Positions 33,750 through 42,780 of a stretch of 64,000 nucleotides of DNA are shown here, in pieces; within the stretch, counting starts at the first letter, position 1, and every line of letters starts with the position of its first letter. The stretch comes from Caldora sp965222765. GTDB lineage: Bacteria > Cyanobacteriota > Cyanobacteriia > Cyanobacteriales > Coleofasciculaceae. Made by a program: the position numbers and the translations under genes. The DNA lies in contig CBDCVG010000002.1 of the NCBI GenBank assembly GCA_965222765.1, positions 1 through 64,000 on the forward strand, written 5' to 3'. The notes beneath the pieces were generated by a model. The model made no database searches. It was not told the origin of the DNA and saw only the letters and a program-made list of their open reading frames with translations.

Positions 33750-36125
33750 CTAATAATCACAACCAAAGGGTGGACTACCAGCTTCTAGAAAGCCCTGGCG
33801 GAACTTTTCTCGCAAATTATCGGGTTCTGGAGGCTGACAAATTGTGACAAATTCTTGCCAAGCTTCTTCTTCCTTGGCACTTAGTTGCTCCTCAGTCCCA
33901 ACATCTTTATTCTGTTCCTTGTCTTCATTTTGTTCCTTGTCTTCATTCTGCTGCTGTTCTAACCGCTCCCATAACCGGGATATTGCTTCCTGGGCCTTCT
34001 CATAACCTTGAGAGCTTTCTTTAATTTTCTCATAAATAGCGATCGCTCCAGCTAGATCTCCTGCCTTCTCCAATTCCTGAGCTTGTTCTCGGAGCTTTGT
34101 CAACTGCTGCTCTAACTGCTCTAATTGAGACTGCCACTGGTTAATCGTCTTCTGAGCATCTTGATAGGAGGGACTACCCTCTGGAATTTTTTTTGCTATA
34201 GCAATCGCAGCTTCCCAATTTCCCGCCTCGGCTTCTTTTTTTGCCTGTGCTAAAAGATCTACTTCCTGATCTTTTGGAGGGGTTTCAGGTTGCTGGGTAG
34301 GTGTTGGTTTCTGAGGGATTGTTTTAGGTTGGCTAATAGTTTTCGGCTCTTCGGGAACGGGAGACTGGCTCAACGTCACTTCTTGGAATGGTTTCCCCTT
34401 CGTTTCCAGACAAGAGTTTAGAGCTGAATAGTCTTCAATTACACTGGTATGAGCCCAGCCAGAACCTCCAGCTGGATTAATCACCTCGATCCAGCTACCT
34501 CCTCCTGTACTTTGGCCAGTGACAGCTAACTGTTGTGGTTCAGGACGCTCTGAGAGTGTTTTAATAATCTTGCCATTGGGCTTAGCTCGAACATTATTTC
34601 CCGCCCCAGCTTTAATTGTCGCTAAACAACTTTGGGATGAACCGAATTTGGTAACAGATTGCATCAACCCAGGGAGGAATAATCCTCCTGCGATCGCAAC
34701 CATCGCTACTAAGCTTACCCCAACTATTAGGGGAGTGGGATCAGAAGAGCGAGAAACTGGGGTAGGAGTGGGGGAAGAATCAACGGGTTTAACTGGTGGC
34801 GGTGGAGGAGAAACAGGAGGTGTCCTTTCTCCAAAATTGTTAGCAGCAGGTGGCTGTAAGGTTGGTGCTACTGGTGGGTAGACTGGTTGCTGGGGTGGGT
34901 AATTGGGTGGTTGATATCCAGCAGTTGAGCGAGTCAGAACAATAGCTGCTACTCTCAGAGTAGTTTGTCCTAAGCGCAGACTGCTGCCTTGAGAAAGTGC
35001 CATTTCTCCCCTCGGCAGAGATTGCCCATTTACCAAGGGAGGATTGCTCTGGCGCAAGTTCCGCAGGTAAAAGCACTGGTGTTGGACATGAAAGAAGATT
35101 TCTGCATTGAGTCCTGATACAGTGGGGTCAGATAAAACCAAGTCGCACTGAACTGGATCCCGTCCGATACGAAAAGTACCTGGATTTCTCGTAGGTTGCA
35201 CTTGCTGAATCCTCTGGATTCTCGGTTGACCTCGTTCAAACCACTCTAAGGTGAGTTCATACTGGGGAGTAGTTTTGATGGGTATTGTCGGTGTTTGATG
35301 AGAATTAGCCAGTTGCTCTAGTGCTCGTAAGACTTCAGCTGCTGTCTGGTAACGGTCTTTGAAATGATAGCGCACCATCTTTGTCAGCACCCCTATTAGT
35401 CCAGGGCTAGCTGATGCATCTTCTTGCCAAAGGAGTTCTCCTGTTTGCAGATCTTCCCTTACTTGAGCCGGATATAGCCCTGTAAGTGCCTGGATACAAA
35501 TCATCCCCAAGGCATAAAGATCACTGTTGGGGCGGGGTTTACCCTGGGATTGTTCTGTGGCCATATAACCAGGAGTGCCAATCGACACAGTAACCGAGGC
35601 TTGGCTGGAAATAGTGGTTAGGGAAGAGCGTAATCGTTTAACTGCACCAAAGTCAATTAGAACTAACTTGCCATCGTACTCTCGTCTGATGATGTTATCG
35701 GGTTTAATATCCCGATGAATGACATCTTGTTGATGAATAAACTCTAGAACTGGTAGTACACCCTTTAACAGCCCGATGACATAAGAATCATTCCACTTCT
35801 TACCGGGTGTGAGTTCTTGGCTGAGAGTATGTCCTTCAATCAACTGCTGCACTAAGTAAAATTCTTGATTGGCTTCAAAGTATGCCAACAGCCGAGGAAT
35901 CTGATTGTGGTTCCCCAACCTCGCTAGAGTTTCGGCTTCGCTCAGAAATAGACGCCTAGCAGTAGGTAACACACTAGGATCGGAACTTGCGGGCTTAAGG
36001 TGCTTGACTATGCACTGGGGATTGCCCGGTATGCGAGTATCTTCGGCAATATAGGTATGACCGAATCCCCCAGCTCCTAGAGCTTGGATAACTTTGTAAC
36101 GACTGTCAAGCAACTCACCTATCAT
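33750..36125 (-). CDS. Ser/Thr protein kinase with FHA and SH3-like domains
   Basis: The protein of about 790 residues begins MIGELLDSRYKVIQALGAGG; a longer reading from 36152 adds nine weakly supported residues. The kinase domain (about 1-285) has the catalytic loop HRDIKPDNII and DFGAVKRL. An FHA domain (about 315-400, FRIGRDPVQCDLVLSDPTVS) binds phosphothreonine. After a proline-rich linker comes one membrane helix (VGVSLVAMVAIAGGLFLPGL) and an extracytoplasmic SH3-like domain (about 500-580). The C-terminal part is coiled, with charged repeats (EDKEQNEDKEQNKD). It fits a transmembrane receptor kinase sensing cell-envelope state. It is transcribed alone. Confidence 0.9.
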   Translation of the reverse strand: MIGELLDSRYKVIQALGAGGFGHTYIAEDTRIPGNPQCIVKHLKPASSDPSVLPTARRLFLSEAETLARLGNHNQIPRLLAYFEANQEFYLVQQLIEGHTLSQELTPGKKWNDSYVIGLLKGVLPVLEFIHQQDVIHRDIKPDNIIRREYDGKLVLIDFGAVKRLRSSLTTISSQASVTVSIGTPGYMATEQSQGKPRPNSDLYALGMICIQALTGLYPAQVREDLQTGELLWQEDASASPGLIGVLTKMVRYHFKDRYQTAAEVLRALEQLANSHQTPTIPIKTTPQYELTLEWFERGQPRIQRIQQVQPTRNPGTFRIGRDPVQCDLVLSDPTVSGLNAEIFFHVQHQCFYLRNLRQSNPPLVNGQSLPRGEMALSQGSSLRLGQTTLRVAAIVLTRSTAGYQPPNYPPQQPVYPPVAPTLQPPAANNFGERTPPVSPPPPPVKPVDSSPTPTPVSRSSDPTPLIVGVSLVAMVAIAGGLFLPGLMQSVTKFGSSQSCLATIKAGAGNNVRAKPNGKIIKTLSERPEPQQLAVTGQSTGGGSWIEVINPAGGSGWAHTSVIEDYSALNSCLETKGKPFQEVTLSQSPVPEEPKTISQPKTIPQKPTPTQQPETPPKDQEVDLLAQAKKEAEAGNWEAAIAIAKKIPEGSPSYQDAQKTINQWQSQLEQLEQQLTKLREQAQELEKAGDLAGAIAIYEKIKESSQGYEKAQEAISRLWERLEQQQNEDKEQNEDKEQNKDVGTEEQLSAKEEEAWQEFVTICQPPEPDNLREKFRQGFLEAGSPPFGCDY

Positions 36126-36318
36126 ACTCAGCCTCACTTCAGCTGTATACATTCTAGAACTTAAGGATGTATGCCTTCTTCCTCAGCTCCCTCAGCTATC
36201 AATTTTTGAATCAACCGGACGTGATATCGCTGGAGAGCTGACTATTCCCAAGATCCTGGTATACCCTTAAGGCTAGCAGGAGAAGATAACTGCAAGTGCG
36301 TTGAGTGCAAACAGCTCT

Positions 36319-36516
36319 CTATTCCACCGTATGATCAACAGATGTAATCATCTGTTTAATTGCCTCTTCAGAAGCTTCAGTTTCAACGCTAACTGTCTTT
36401 GCCGTTACATCCACTTCTACCTTAGCTTCCGGCTCATGGGTAAGGATCCCTTCAGTAATAGTCTTAGCACAGCCATCACAGGCGATACTAGGAACTTTGA
36501 ATTTGATTGTTGCCAT
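36319..36516 (-). CDS. Heavy-metal-associated (HMA) domain copper chaperone
   Basis: The 65-residue protein has the ferredoxin-like HMA fold. Its metal-binding loop is PSIACDGCAKTI (CxxC), after IKFKV. It resembles the cyanobacterial Atx1 copper chaperone, which delivers Cu(I) to the P-type ATPases CtaA and PacS for plastocyanin. Those partners are not in this window. Its position beside an HNH gene seems incidental. Confidence 0.88.
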   Translation of the reverse strand: MATIKFKVPSIACDGCAKTITEGILTHEPEAKVEVDVTAKTVSVETEASEEAIKQMITSVDHTVE

Positions 36517-36561
36517 AGTTAAATCACAATTCCTATCTTCCTATCATTTAATCATCTTCTG

Positions 36562-37059
36562 CTAAACACCAATCACATATTTGCGCCACTCCTGATGTAG
36601 TCCACCATTAACGTGCTTAGCAACTTCAAAGTGGAGGCTACTGTAAGGTTTGCGGGGTTGATTCCGTAGGATCATATTTGCTTCTTTGGGGGTGCGGTTA
36701 CCTTTTTTGACATTGCAACGTACACAAGCGGTGACAATATTCTCCCAAGAATCCCCTCCTTGGCGAGAACGAGGAACTACATGATCTAGGGTTAAATCAT
36801 CACCTGTGTAACTACAGTATTGACAAGAGTGACCATCACGGTGGAGGATATTTCTTCGGGTGAGAGGAATTTCTTTGTAAGGAACCCGAACGTAATGTCG
36901 TAGTCGAATGACTGTGGGGAGCGGTAACTCTGGGTAGATGTATTTGCCATTATGTTCAACATGCTCAGCCTTCCCTTTAAGCAACAAAACAACCGCTCGT
37001 CGCCAGTTGGTGATGTTGAGCGGTTCATAGGAGGCGTTTAACACCAGAACCTTACCCAT
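36562..37059 (-). CDS. HNH endonuclease
   Basis: The 165-residue protein has the HNH signature CQYCSYTGDDLTLDHVVPRS followed by W-ENIVTACVRCN, with four Cys for structural zinc. The N-terminus VLVLNASYEPLNITNWRRAV is the conserved cyanobacterial form. This family is widespread, chromosomal and single-copy, so a housekeeping DNA-metabolism role is likelier than mobility or restriction. The function is not established. Confidence 0.9.
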   Translation of the reverse strand: MGKVLVLNASYEPLNITNWRRAVVLLLKGKAEHVEHNGKYIYPELPLPTVIRLRHYVRVPYKEIPLTRRNILHRDGHSCQYCSYTGDDLTLDHVVPRSRQGGDSWENIVTACVRCNVKKGNRTPKEANMILRNQPRKPYSSLHFEVAKHVNGGLHQEWRKYVIGV

Positions 37060-37210
37060 GGTGATCGCAATGGATGATAATATTCCCAGATACTAGCACA
37101 GTTGACTAAATCTCGGTTACGGAAAGTCAACGAGAATACCTATACAAATGAAAGAAACACTACCTCCTACGCTCCTACCTTGGAGTCCTCTTGCCTCCTA
37201 CCTACTCCCT

Positions 37211-37245
37211 CGCCTCCTGCCTCCTGCCTCCTGCCCCCTGCCTCG
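37211..37245. repeat. Heptamer STRR (GCCTCCT)n
   Basis: About four units between the HNH and lipase genes. Confidence 0.85.
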
Positions 37246-37264
37246 GAGCCTTGTTTCTTAAAAG

Positions 37265-37981
37265 CTAATGACAAGCAACTGAAATTGGTTCTGAGAGTGC
37301 TGCTGCTACTCCCTTGAGGCATCTTTGATCTCTTAGCATCCAGGCATGGACGAGAACTGGAATCTTCACCTCCTTACCTACCGGCATCTGAGAACTAGTT
37401 GGTGGAACAATCATCAAATCAAAAGGCGTCCAAAGCCTGGTGAACTTCAAACGCTCCAACATCTGGCAATCCCGATTCAAATCCTGGAGAAACCCACTTT
37501 CTGGGCGCATCTGAACACAGCCAAGACGTGATAATAGATAGGCTGTCCAAGTACCATTGTTGGGAGCTGAAATATTAACGTAGCGCTGTACTCGTTCAAT
37601 ACCCCCTAGCCGTTGGATGTAGTAGCGTGACACAAGCCCCCCCATGCTAAAACCAACTAGATCTAGAGATTGTTTAGGGTCAAAGTGCTTAGCAATATAA
37701 TCCGCTACTTGCTTAGCCAATTGGTCAAGACCAACAGTAGCATTGTTAGGTATGAGGTTTAAACTATGTACTGACCAACCCAATTCCTCTAAATAGGTGG
37801 ACATTTTGCGAAAAACGGCTTTTGTATCGGTAATACCGTGAATCAGCAGCACAGGATTGCGATCGCATAAGTTATCCGATGCACTCTCAACTAGGCTAGG
37901 CTTTGTTATGGGTGCAGTCTGATTTGACGGTACTGTAGCGCTGCCAATTTTATCTATAGCATTATCCCTTGCACTCTTCAT
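37265..37981 (-). CDS. Lipase/esterase, alpha/beta hydrolase
   Basis: The 238-residue protein has the lipase pattern: oxyanion region NPVLLIHGITDTKAVFRKM, nucleophile motif LVGFSMGGLVSRYYIQRLGG (Ser), and NISAPNNGTWTAYLLSRLG. It resembles triacylglycerol lipase/EstA-type hydrolases. The later acid and His are less obvious; VLVHAWMLRDQRCLKGVAAA near the end may supply them. There is no clear signal peptide. The substrate is unknown. Confidence 0.82.
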   Translation of the reverse strand: MKSARDNAIDKIGSATVPSNQTAPITKPSLVESASDNLCDRNPVLLIHGITDTKAVFRKMSTYLEELGWSVHSLNLIPNNATVGLDQLAKQVADYIAKHFDPKQSLDLVGFSMGGLVSRYYIQRLGGIERVQRYVNISAPNNGTWTAYLLSRLGCVQMRPESGFLQDLNRDCQMLERLKFTRLWTPFDLMIVPPTSSQMPVGKEVKIPVLVHAWMLRDQRCLKGVAAALSEPISVACH

Positions 37982-38410
37982 CAGGAAAATAGTTAGATCT
38001 AAATTTAATAGAATAATTCACTTAATCTCACCTTAGCTATCCCTCTACAAATAGGACAGCTTGGATGTTACAGCCAACTGACTGGCATACACTGGCCACA
38101 GCAAGATGAGATAATTCTTAATCAAGATAAATCCTATTTTGTGTTTTACCAACCCTGACTGAGAAAAATCATGCTCTTCAAGGGGCAATTGTAAATTTTT
38201 GTTAAGAATCTTCTCTAAATCTTGCAATGATCCGCAGTAAAAATTCATAATTCAAGCTGTCTGTAACTTTTTTTGAAGTAGCTAGATCACAATAGGTGAT
38301 AGTAAAAAGTCCCAGTCATAAATAACAATTTTGTATCAAAGTTGGAATAACCTACTCCCATCTTTGGTGACCCAGTTAAACTTATCTAACAGCGCAGGAG
38401 TATTTTGTAA
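37982..38410. other. Intergenic region with a doubtful small reading frame
   Basis: A 67-residue minus-strand frame (38045-38248, MNFYCGSLQDLEKILNKNLQ) is open and has a plausible amphipathic and hydrophobic make-up (IGFILIKNYLILLWP), but it has no ribosome site and I do not recognise it. It may be a remnant. The rest holds the promoter region of the next plus-strand gene. Confidence 0.3.
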
Positions 38411-38968
38411 ATGCCTAATCCGCTCACCAAGCTTTTCCAAAGCAAGGAATTCTACATGGAGCTCGACGAAGCTGAAGCCGGAAAAGTTGAGTCCGAGGCT
38501 CCGGCAGCAGCAGTACCAGCCAAACAGCCAGAACCAGCGAAGGAAGCAGCAGCGACACCAGAGAAGCAGCCAAAACCTTCTAACGGAGGACCTTTGGGTG
38601 CAGTCAACAAGCTTTTCCAAACCAAGGAATTATACTTGGAGCTCGACGAAGCTGAAACAGGAAAGGTTAAGTCCGAGGCTCCAGCCAAGAAAAAAGAAAC
38701 AGCCAAGAAACAAGAAACAGCCAAAGAACAAGAAACAGCCAAAGTTGAGTCCAAGGCTCCAGCCAAGCAGCCAAAACCAGTTAAAGCAGTAGCAGCAACA
38801 GCTCAACCAGTTAAAGCAGTAGCTTCTACCAATGGTAAAGTTGAACCTCAGCCTGGAGTAACCTTCGCTCCCAACTCTTTGCTTCCTCTTGCAACAAGTC
38901 GGCGTCGTCCCGGTCCCAGCATGAATAAGTTCCGGGAGATGGCTCGTGGTGTTAAGACTCCTAAATAG
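38411..38968 (+). CDS. Duplicated LFQ-KE motif protein, unknown function
   Basis: The 185-residue protein has two near-identical modules: TKLFQSKEFYMELDEAEAGK (about 6-25) and NKLFQTKELYLELDEAETGK (about 66-85), each followed by a VxSEAPA segment. They are linked by low-complexity Ala/Lys/Pro/Gln stretches (for example AKKQETAKEQETAK). The basic C-terminus is PLATSRRRPGPSMNKFREMA. The layout suggests two short binding modules on flexible linkers plus a basic anchor, like a scaffold or adaptor. I do not recognise the family. A ribosome site is modest (GGAG about 11 nt upstream). Confidence 0.65.
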   Translation: MPNPLTKLFQSKEFYMELDEAEAGKVESEAPAAAVPAKQPEPAKEAAATPEKQPKPSNGGPLGAVNKLFQTKELYLELDEAETGKVKSEAPAKKKETAKKQETAKEQETAKVESKAPAKQPKPVKAVAATAQPVKAVASTNGKVEPQPGVTFAPNSLLPLATSRRRPGPSMNKFREMARGVKTPK

Positions 38969-39004
38969 GGCTTGCTGAATAAGTCGTAATTTTCGGGTTT
39001 GAAT

Positions 39005-39060
39005 AGGTGGTAGGTGGTAGGTGGCAGGTGGTAGGTAAGGTTTTAGGTATTAGGTGTTAG
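39005..39060. repeat. Heptamer STRR (GGTGGTA)n and (GGTGTTA)n
   Basis: Several units of related heptamers follow the duplicated-motif gene. Confidence 0.85.
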
Positions 39061-39077
39061 GGAATTTTCCACTTGCA

Positions 39078-39117
39078 GTGCAAGGTTTTTGTATCGATAG
39101 ACTCAAAAACCTTGCAC
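39078..39117. repeat. Hairpin GTGCAAGGTTTTTG / CAAAAACCTTGCAC
   Basis: A perfect 14-bp inverted repeat with a 12-nt loop. It may act as a terminator for the plus-strand gene, but no T-run follows closely, so it may instead be a dispersed hairpin repeat. Confidence 0.65.
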
Positions 39118-39140
39118 TTTAACCGAGAAATCCCTAATGG

Positions 39141-39242
39141 TACTAAATCCGGTTATGAAAAATTACTTATCTTATTGAGAAAAGCTTGATATATATTGAT
39201 TGTAGTTGACTTGTTAGTGGTCTAGCTAAACCGGATTTAGTA
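39141..39242. mobile_element. MITE candidate M3 (102 bp, 14-bp perfect inverted ends)
   Basis: TACTAAATCCGGTT at 39141-39154 is the exact inverse of AACCGGATTTAGTA at 39229-39242. The interior is AT-rich and non-coding. The outermost TA on each side fits the TA target preference of IS630/Tc1-type elements. It ends just before the 3' end of the TPR gene. Confidence 0.65.
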
Positions 39243-39249
39243 TGAATTC

Positions 39250-40395
39250 TTAATTCGCCGTCAGGCGCTCAGAGCCATTTTTGAGGAAAACTAATCGACT
39301 GTACAACTCAAATGCTGGGTCCCAGGGTGTTTCTTCCCAGCGAGACAAATTGATATAAGACGGTAGATGTCCCAGCAGATCTGGGTAATCGATCGCAGTA
39401 TTAGCAAAAATAGTAAAATCTGACCACACTGGAAGCTGAGGTAGTTTACGGTTGAGGAAATCCACCAAGCTATTCCATTTACTTCTAGTGGTTCCTTGGT
39501 TGAGAGAATATTCTTGTAACCTCTTTGACTGGGAGTTGGACTGTAGAGAGGTAAGGGCAATTCCCTTCTGAAATTGATAGTGGCGATCGCATAAACGAAT
39601 AATACTGTTTCTGGAGGACAAATGTAAGTCACAAAACTCTGCATAGTCCAGAATCTTGGTTTTGCGCTGTAAGTTACGGCGTACATCCATATCCACAACT
39701 TCTTCAAACAGTGGTAGTCGTCCTTCCACTCTTTGACTAACTTCGGACCAATTGAAATTCAAGGAACCCAACTGCTCTTGGAAGTTATGGCAAACAACAG
39801 TAGCTCCTTCATAACTGATTTCAGAAAAATAATTGAGGCTAAAAACATTAATTTTCTGAATATCTGCTAGAGCCTGACAAAAGCAGGGTATTTCTGCTTG
39901 GCGCAGTGAGGAAGCATAAAATTTCAGTTCTCCTATAGGTCCTGTACGATACAGACGCCAACCCCTACTAGGCAGTTGCAGACGAGCGCTGTAAGGATCA
40001 AGCTGCATAATCTGGGCAAATTTTACAGCAGCAGCCTGTTTCAGTTCTGAAGCAACAGCTTCTAGGACAAAAACCCCTAGTTCCTCGCTACCAGGAGCAG
40101 CTGTTGCCTGAGCAAGAGCTTGCTCGCGTTTTTTTTGCTCTCTCACTTCTAAGCGCCTTAATCCCTGACGCGCTTGAGACATAATCTTAGGATTAGTCGT
40201 ATTTTTGAGTAATTGTCGGTAGTTGTCTTCAGCTGCTTCCAGCTTGCCAGTTTCCTCATAAAGACGCCCCAGATAGAGCCTCACCCAAGGGTTATTTGGT
40301 TCCTGCTTCAACAGTGGTTTGAGTAATCGAGCAGCTGTTTTATACTCCTTACGCTTCAAAGCATCGGCAACTTGTTCAATCATTGTGTTTGTCAT
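39250..40395 (-). CDS. TPR-repeat protein of unknown function
   Basis: The 381-residue protein has two to three TPRs at the N-terminus (about 4-90: EYKTAARLLKPLLKQEPNNP, WVRLYLGRLYEETGKLEAAE). A long C-terminal region with no family I can name follows. It looks like a cyanobacterial core protein rather than an accessory gene. The last residues (ERLTAN) and the stop come from a dispersed repeat (AATTCGCCGTCAGGCGCTC), which recurs at about 51682-51700. It is 53 bp downstream of rsmE on the same strand, so the two may be co-transcribed. Confidence 0.7.
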   Translation of the reverse strand: MTNTMIEQVADALKRKEYKTAARLLKPLLKQEPNNPWVRLYLGRLYEETGKLEAAEDNYRQLLKNTTNPKIMSQARQGLRRLEVREQKKREQALAQATAAPGSEELGVFVLEAVASELKQAAAVKFAQIMQLDPYSARLQLPSRGWRLYRTGPIGELKFYASSLRQAEIPCFCQALADIQKINVFSLNYFSEISYEGATVVCHNFQEQLGSLNFNWSEVSQRVEGRLPLFEEVVDMDVRRNLQRKTKILDYAEFCDLHLSSRNSIIRLCDRHYQFQKGIALTSLQSNSQSKRLQEYSLNQGTTRSKWNSLVDFLNRKLPQLPVWSDFTIFANTAIDYPDLLGHLPSYINLSRWEETPWDPAFELYSRLVFLKNGSERLTAN

Positions 40396-40440
40396 TTGTC
40401 ATTTGTCATTTGTCATTTGTTGTTTGTTGTTTGTTGTTTA
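40389..40440. repeat. Heptamer STRR (CATTTGT)n and (TGTTTGT)n
   Basis: About seven units lie between rsmE and the TPR gene. Confidence 0.9.
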
Positions 40441-40447
40441 ATGAAAA

Positions 40448-41221
40448 TCAATCTCTCCTGACTCCTATTTCCAAGGCAGCAGCTACCAAAGACATAGCAA
40501 CAATAGGAGCAGTAACAGCTCGAAGGATGCGACATCCCAGGGAAACAGGTTGAAACCCCACTGTAGTAGCTTGCTCTACCTCGGCAGTTGTCCAGCCACC
40601 TTCGGGTCCGGTGGCAACTACCACTGATGGGGATTGATCGTTGTGAGGTTGAACCGTTTCCTCTAGTAATCCCCGTTCTAGTAAACAATTTAGTAGATGA
40701 GGAGCGTCGCCGCGAGCTACACAAATATAGCGATGAGCATTTAAGCTGTTAGTCAGTTGAATACCAGTGGCAAAATCAACTGGTTCCAGAACTTTTGGTA
40801 CTACTTGACGCTCGGATTGTTCTGCCGCTTCTTGAGTGAGACGTCGCCAACGTTCAAGTTTCCCTTGACTAGGATTAAGCAAAGTGCGATCGCTCCTCAA
40901 CGGCATAATAGTAGCTACACCCAACTCCGTTGTCTGAGACACTATCTGCTCAAATCCACTTCCCTTAGGCATAGCCACCATCAAAGTTACCCCTAAGCAC
41001 AACTCAGTTTCAACTGAAATAGATTCAATAATTTTAGCTTGGGTCAGACTTACTGCTAACTCACACAGCCATGAGTTACCTTGTCCATCCATAGCAATAA
41101 AACGATTGCCACTACCCAATCGCAATACTCGCACCAGGTAGTGCTGTTGTGCATCAGTCAGAAAAATTTGCCAGTCTTGTCGTTGTGTTGGTTCAATAAC
41201 CACTCTTTGCAGGTAAACCAA
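40448..41221 (-). CDS. rsmE: 16S rRNA (uracil1498-N3)-methyltransferase RsmE
   Basis: The 257-residue SPOUT methyltransferase has GSGFEQIVSQTTELGVATIM (about 93-112) and the knot motif VVVATGPEGGWTTAEVEQAT followed by SLGCRILRAVTAPIVAMSLV. This is the RsmE pattern. It methylates U1498 of 16S rRNA. The N-terminal PUA-like domain includes QHYLVRVLRLGSGNRF. Length matches the family. Confidence 0.95.
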   Translation of the reverse strand: MVYLQRVVIEPTQRQDWQIFLTDAQQHYLVRVLRLGSGNRFIAMDGQGNSWLCELAVSLTQAKIIESISVETELCLGVTLMVAMPKGSGFEQIVSQTTELGVATIMPLRSDRTLLNPSQGKLERWRRLTQEAAEQSERQVVPKVLEPVDFATGIQLTNSLNAHRYICVARGDAPHLLNCLLERGLLEETVQPHNDQSPSVVVATGPEGGWTTAEVEQATTVGFQPVSLGCRILRAVTAPIVAMSLVAAALEIGVRRD

Positions 41222-41230
41222 ATTAGAAAA

Positions 41231-41262
41231 GGTGTTAGGTGTTAGGTGTTAGGTGTTAGGTT
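41231..41262. repeat. Heptamer STRR (GGTGTTA)n
   Basis: About four units directly upstream of rsmE. Confidence 0.9.
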
Positions 41263-41311
41263 TTAGTTTTTCTGACCCTTTGGTTTTTCCTTATACAGCG
41301 TTTAGTATCTA

Positions 41312-41421
41312 GGACTTACGTACTCAAGTTTCATGCTGAGGTAATAGTGAAGCATCTGGGCCGTCTGGAGATCCTTCGCTACCGCTCAGGATGACATAAT
41401 TCGGTGACGGTGCGTCAGTCC
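41312..41421. mobile_element. MITE family M1, copy 4, with 9-bp target duplication
   Basis: The 110-bp element GGACTTACGTAC...GTGCGTCAGTCC is flanked by identical 9-mers TAGTATCTA (41303-41311 and 41422-41430). It abuts the HlyD gene: the gene's TAG stop is formed by the duplicated target plus the last base of the element. Before insertion the stop would have been TAA. Confidence 0.92.
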
Positions 41422-42767
41422 TAGTATCTAAAAAAACCCTTTCTCAGAATAAATTGTAAGACTGTTTCCTGTTGGGAAATGATGTCAGCTTGTCCTTCCA
41501 TACCAGGTTGAATCTGGCACTGACGCTGACTGGTAGCTAGCATCAACTGAGTAGGTTGGATGGTAACCTCATAGCTTCCTCGATTAGGGGAAGGTGAAGC
41601 ATTTGGCACACCAACTCTAACTGTGGTTCTTGAGTCTACGGCATCAGGTGAAACTGCTTCAACAACTCCTGGTAAAGTACCAAAGTCAGGATAAGGGCAA
41701 GCCGAGATGCGGATATCTACTGACTGACCGACCTCCACTTGATTAATATCCTGGGAAGCTACCATAGCTTTGAGGGTAATATCTTCTGTCGCTGGTGCAA
41801 TTTGGGCAATCTCATCTCCTCTCTGTACTACTTGAGCAAAATTGCGCAGCTTGAGCCCCAGGATAATCCCCGAAATCGGTGTGCGGATTTTGGTATATTT
41901 CAACTCATGCTCAACAGATTCTAGATCTTGACGGTCAGTTGTGAGTTGACTGTTAAGTTCCTGATATTGGCGTAATTGTTCTTCCCGCTCTTGAGTCAAC
42001 CGAGCAATAGTTGCTTCTCCCCTAGCTTGTTCTTGAGCAATGCGCTCCTTTGCCATAACTACTGGTGCATCACTGGGATTGAGAGCTGCCTTAACCTTGG
42101 TGAGACGAGCCTTGGCGACAACGACAGCGGCAACTTTTTCCTGGACTTGCAGCTCAGAAACAGCACCTGTATCAGCAAGTTTTTGATAGCGAGTTAGTTC
42201 ATCTTCCGCTAGAGCGAGGGAAGCTTCTGCTTCTTGGATATCTGCCTGACTAACAGTGAGGGAGTCTTGATAAGCTCGTTGATTTAGTCTCAAATCTGCC
42301 TCAGCAGAGGATATAGTCCGTTGCAGTTGCTCATTTTCAGCAGCAAGTTGTCTGTCAATCCACTGTTGTTGAGCTTTTAACAGACGGAGCTGCTGCTGTG
42401 CGCTGTCAATTTTGTTGAGAAGCTGGCGTTTTTGGGTTTGGAGATTAGTATCGTCAATAACGGCAATTACATCCCCTGCTTGCACAGATTGGTTAACTTT
42501 AACCTCAATTTGCTTAATACTCCCCTCAACTTGAGCCTCCACTAGTCGCAATTCCCCAGACGGGCGAACCTTAACGGGAGCCTTGACTACTACTTTATAT
42601 TTCAGCACTGCTGATAGGGCAATGGCTCCAACTAAGCCTGTCAGCATCACCAATCCTCCGATTATTGTCCACTTTCCCAGGGAAGGCAAAAACTCATCCG
42701 GGTGAGCCGCTCGGATAAATTGCGGGTTGGGTGATTCAGTAGAGGCAGTTAGCTTAGCGTCTGACAT
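41421..42767 (-). CDS. HlyD-family membrane fusion (adaptor) protein
   Basis: The 448-residue protein has one membrane helix (about 34-56), a lipoyl-like half motif (VEGSIKQIEVKVNQSVQAGD), a long coiled-coil hairpin (about 110-275, rich in Q, E and L), the second lipoyl half (YTKIRTPISGIILGLKL) and beta-barrel regions. It is the periplasmic adaptor type used with ABC exporters and TolC. No ABC transporter or peptidase is adjacent, so it is an orphan or its partner lies elsewhere. The C-terminus (FILRKGFFRY) ends at the MITE boundary. Confidence 0.85.
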   Translation of the reverse strand: MSDAKLTASTESPNPQFIRAAHPDEFLPSLGKWTIIGGLVMLTGLVGAIALSAVLKYKVVVKAPVKVRPSGELRLVEAQVEGSIKQIEVKVNQSVQAGDVIAVIDDTNLQTQKRQLLNKIDSAQQQLRLLKAQQQWIDRQLAAENEQLQRTISSAEADLRLNQRAYQDSLTVSQADIQEAEASLALAEDELTRYQKLADTGAVSELQVQEKVAAVVVAKARLTKVKAALNPSDAPVVMAKERIAQEQARGEATIARLTQEREEQLRQYQELNSQLTTDRQDLESVEHELKYTKIRTPISGIILGLKLRNFAQVVQRGDEIAQIAPATEDITLKAMVASQDINQVEVGQSVDIRISACPYPDFGTLPGVVEAVSPDAVDSRTTVRVGVPNASPSPNRGSYEVTIQPTQLMLATSQRQCQIQPGMEGQADIISQQETVLQFILRKGFFRY

Positions 42768-42780
42768 CGTAAATATAGCT

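Noticed and set aside
38452..38766. 104-residue frame antisense to the duplicated-motif gene
   Set aside because: Its composition mirrors the low-complexity linkers of the gene on the other strand, which has the better start.
40413..40724. 103-residue minus-strand frame overlapping rsmE
   Set aside because: It is an out-of-frame Arg/Ser-rich shadow of the clearly conserved rsmE.
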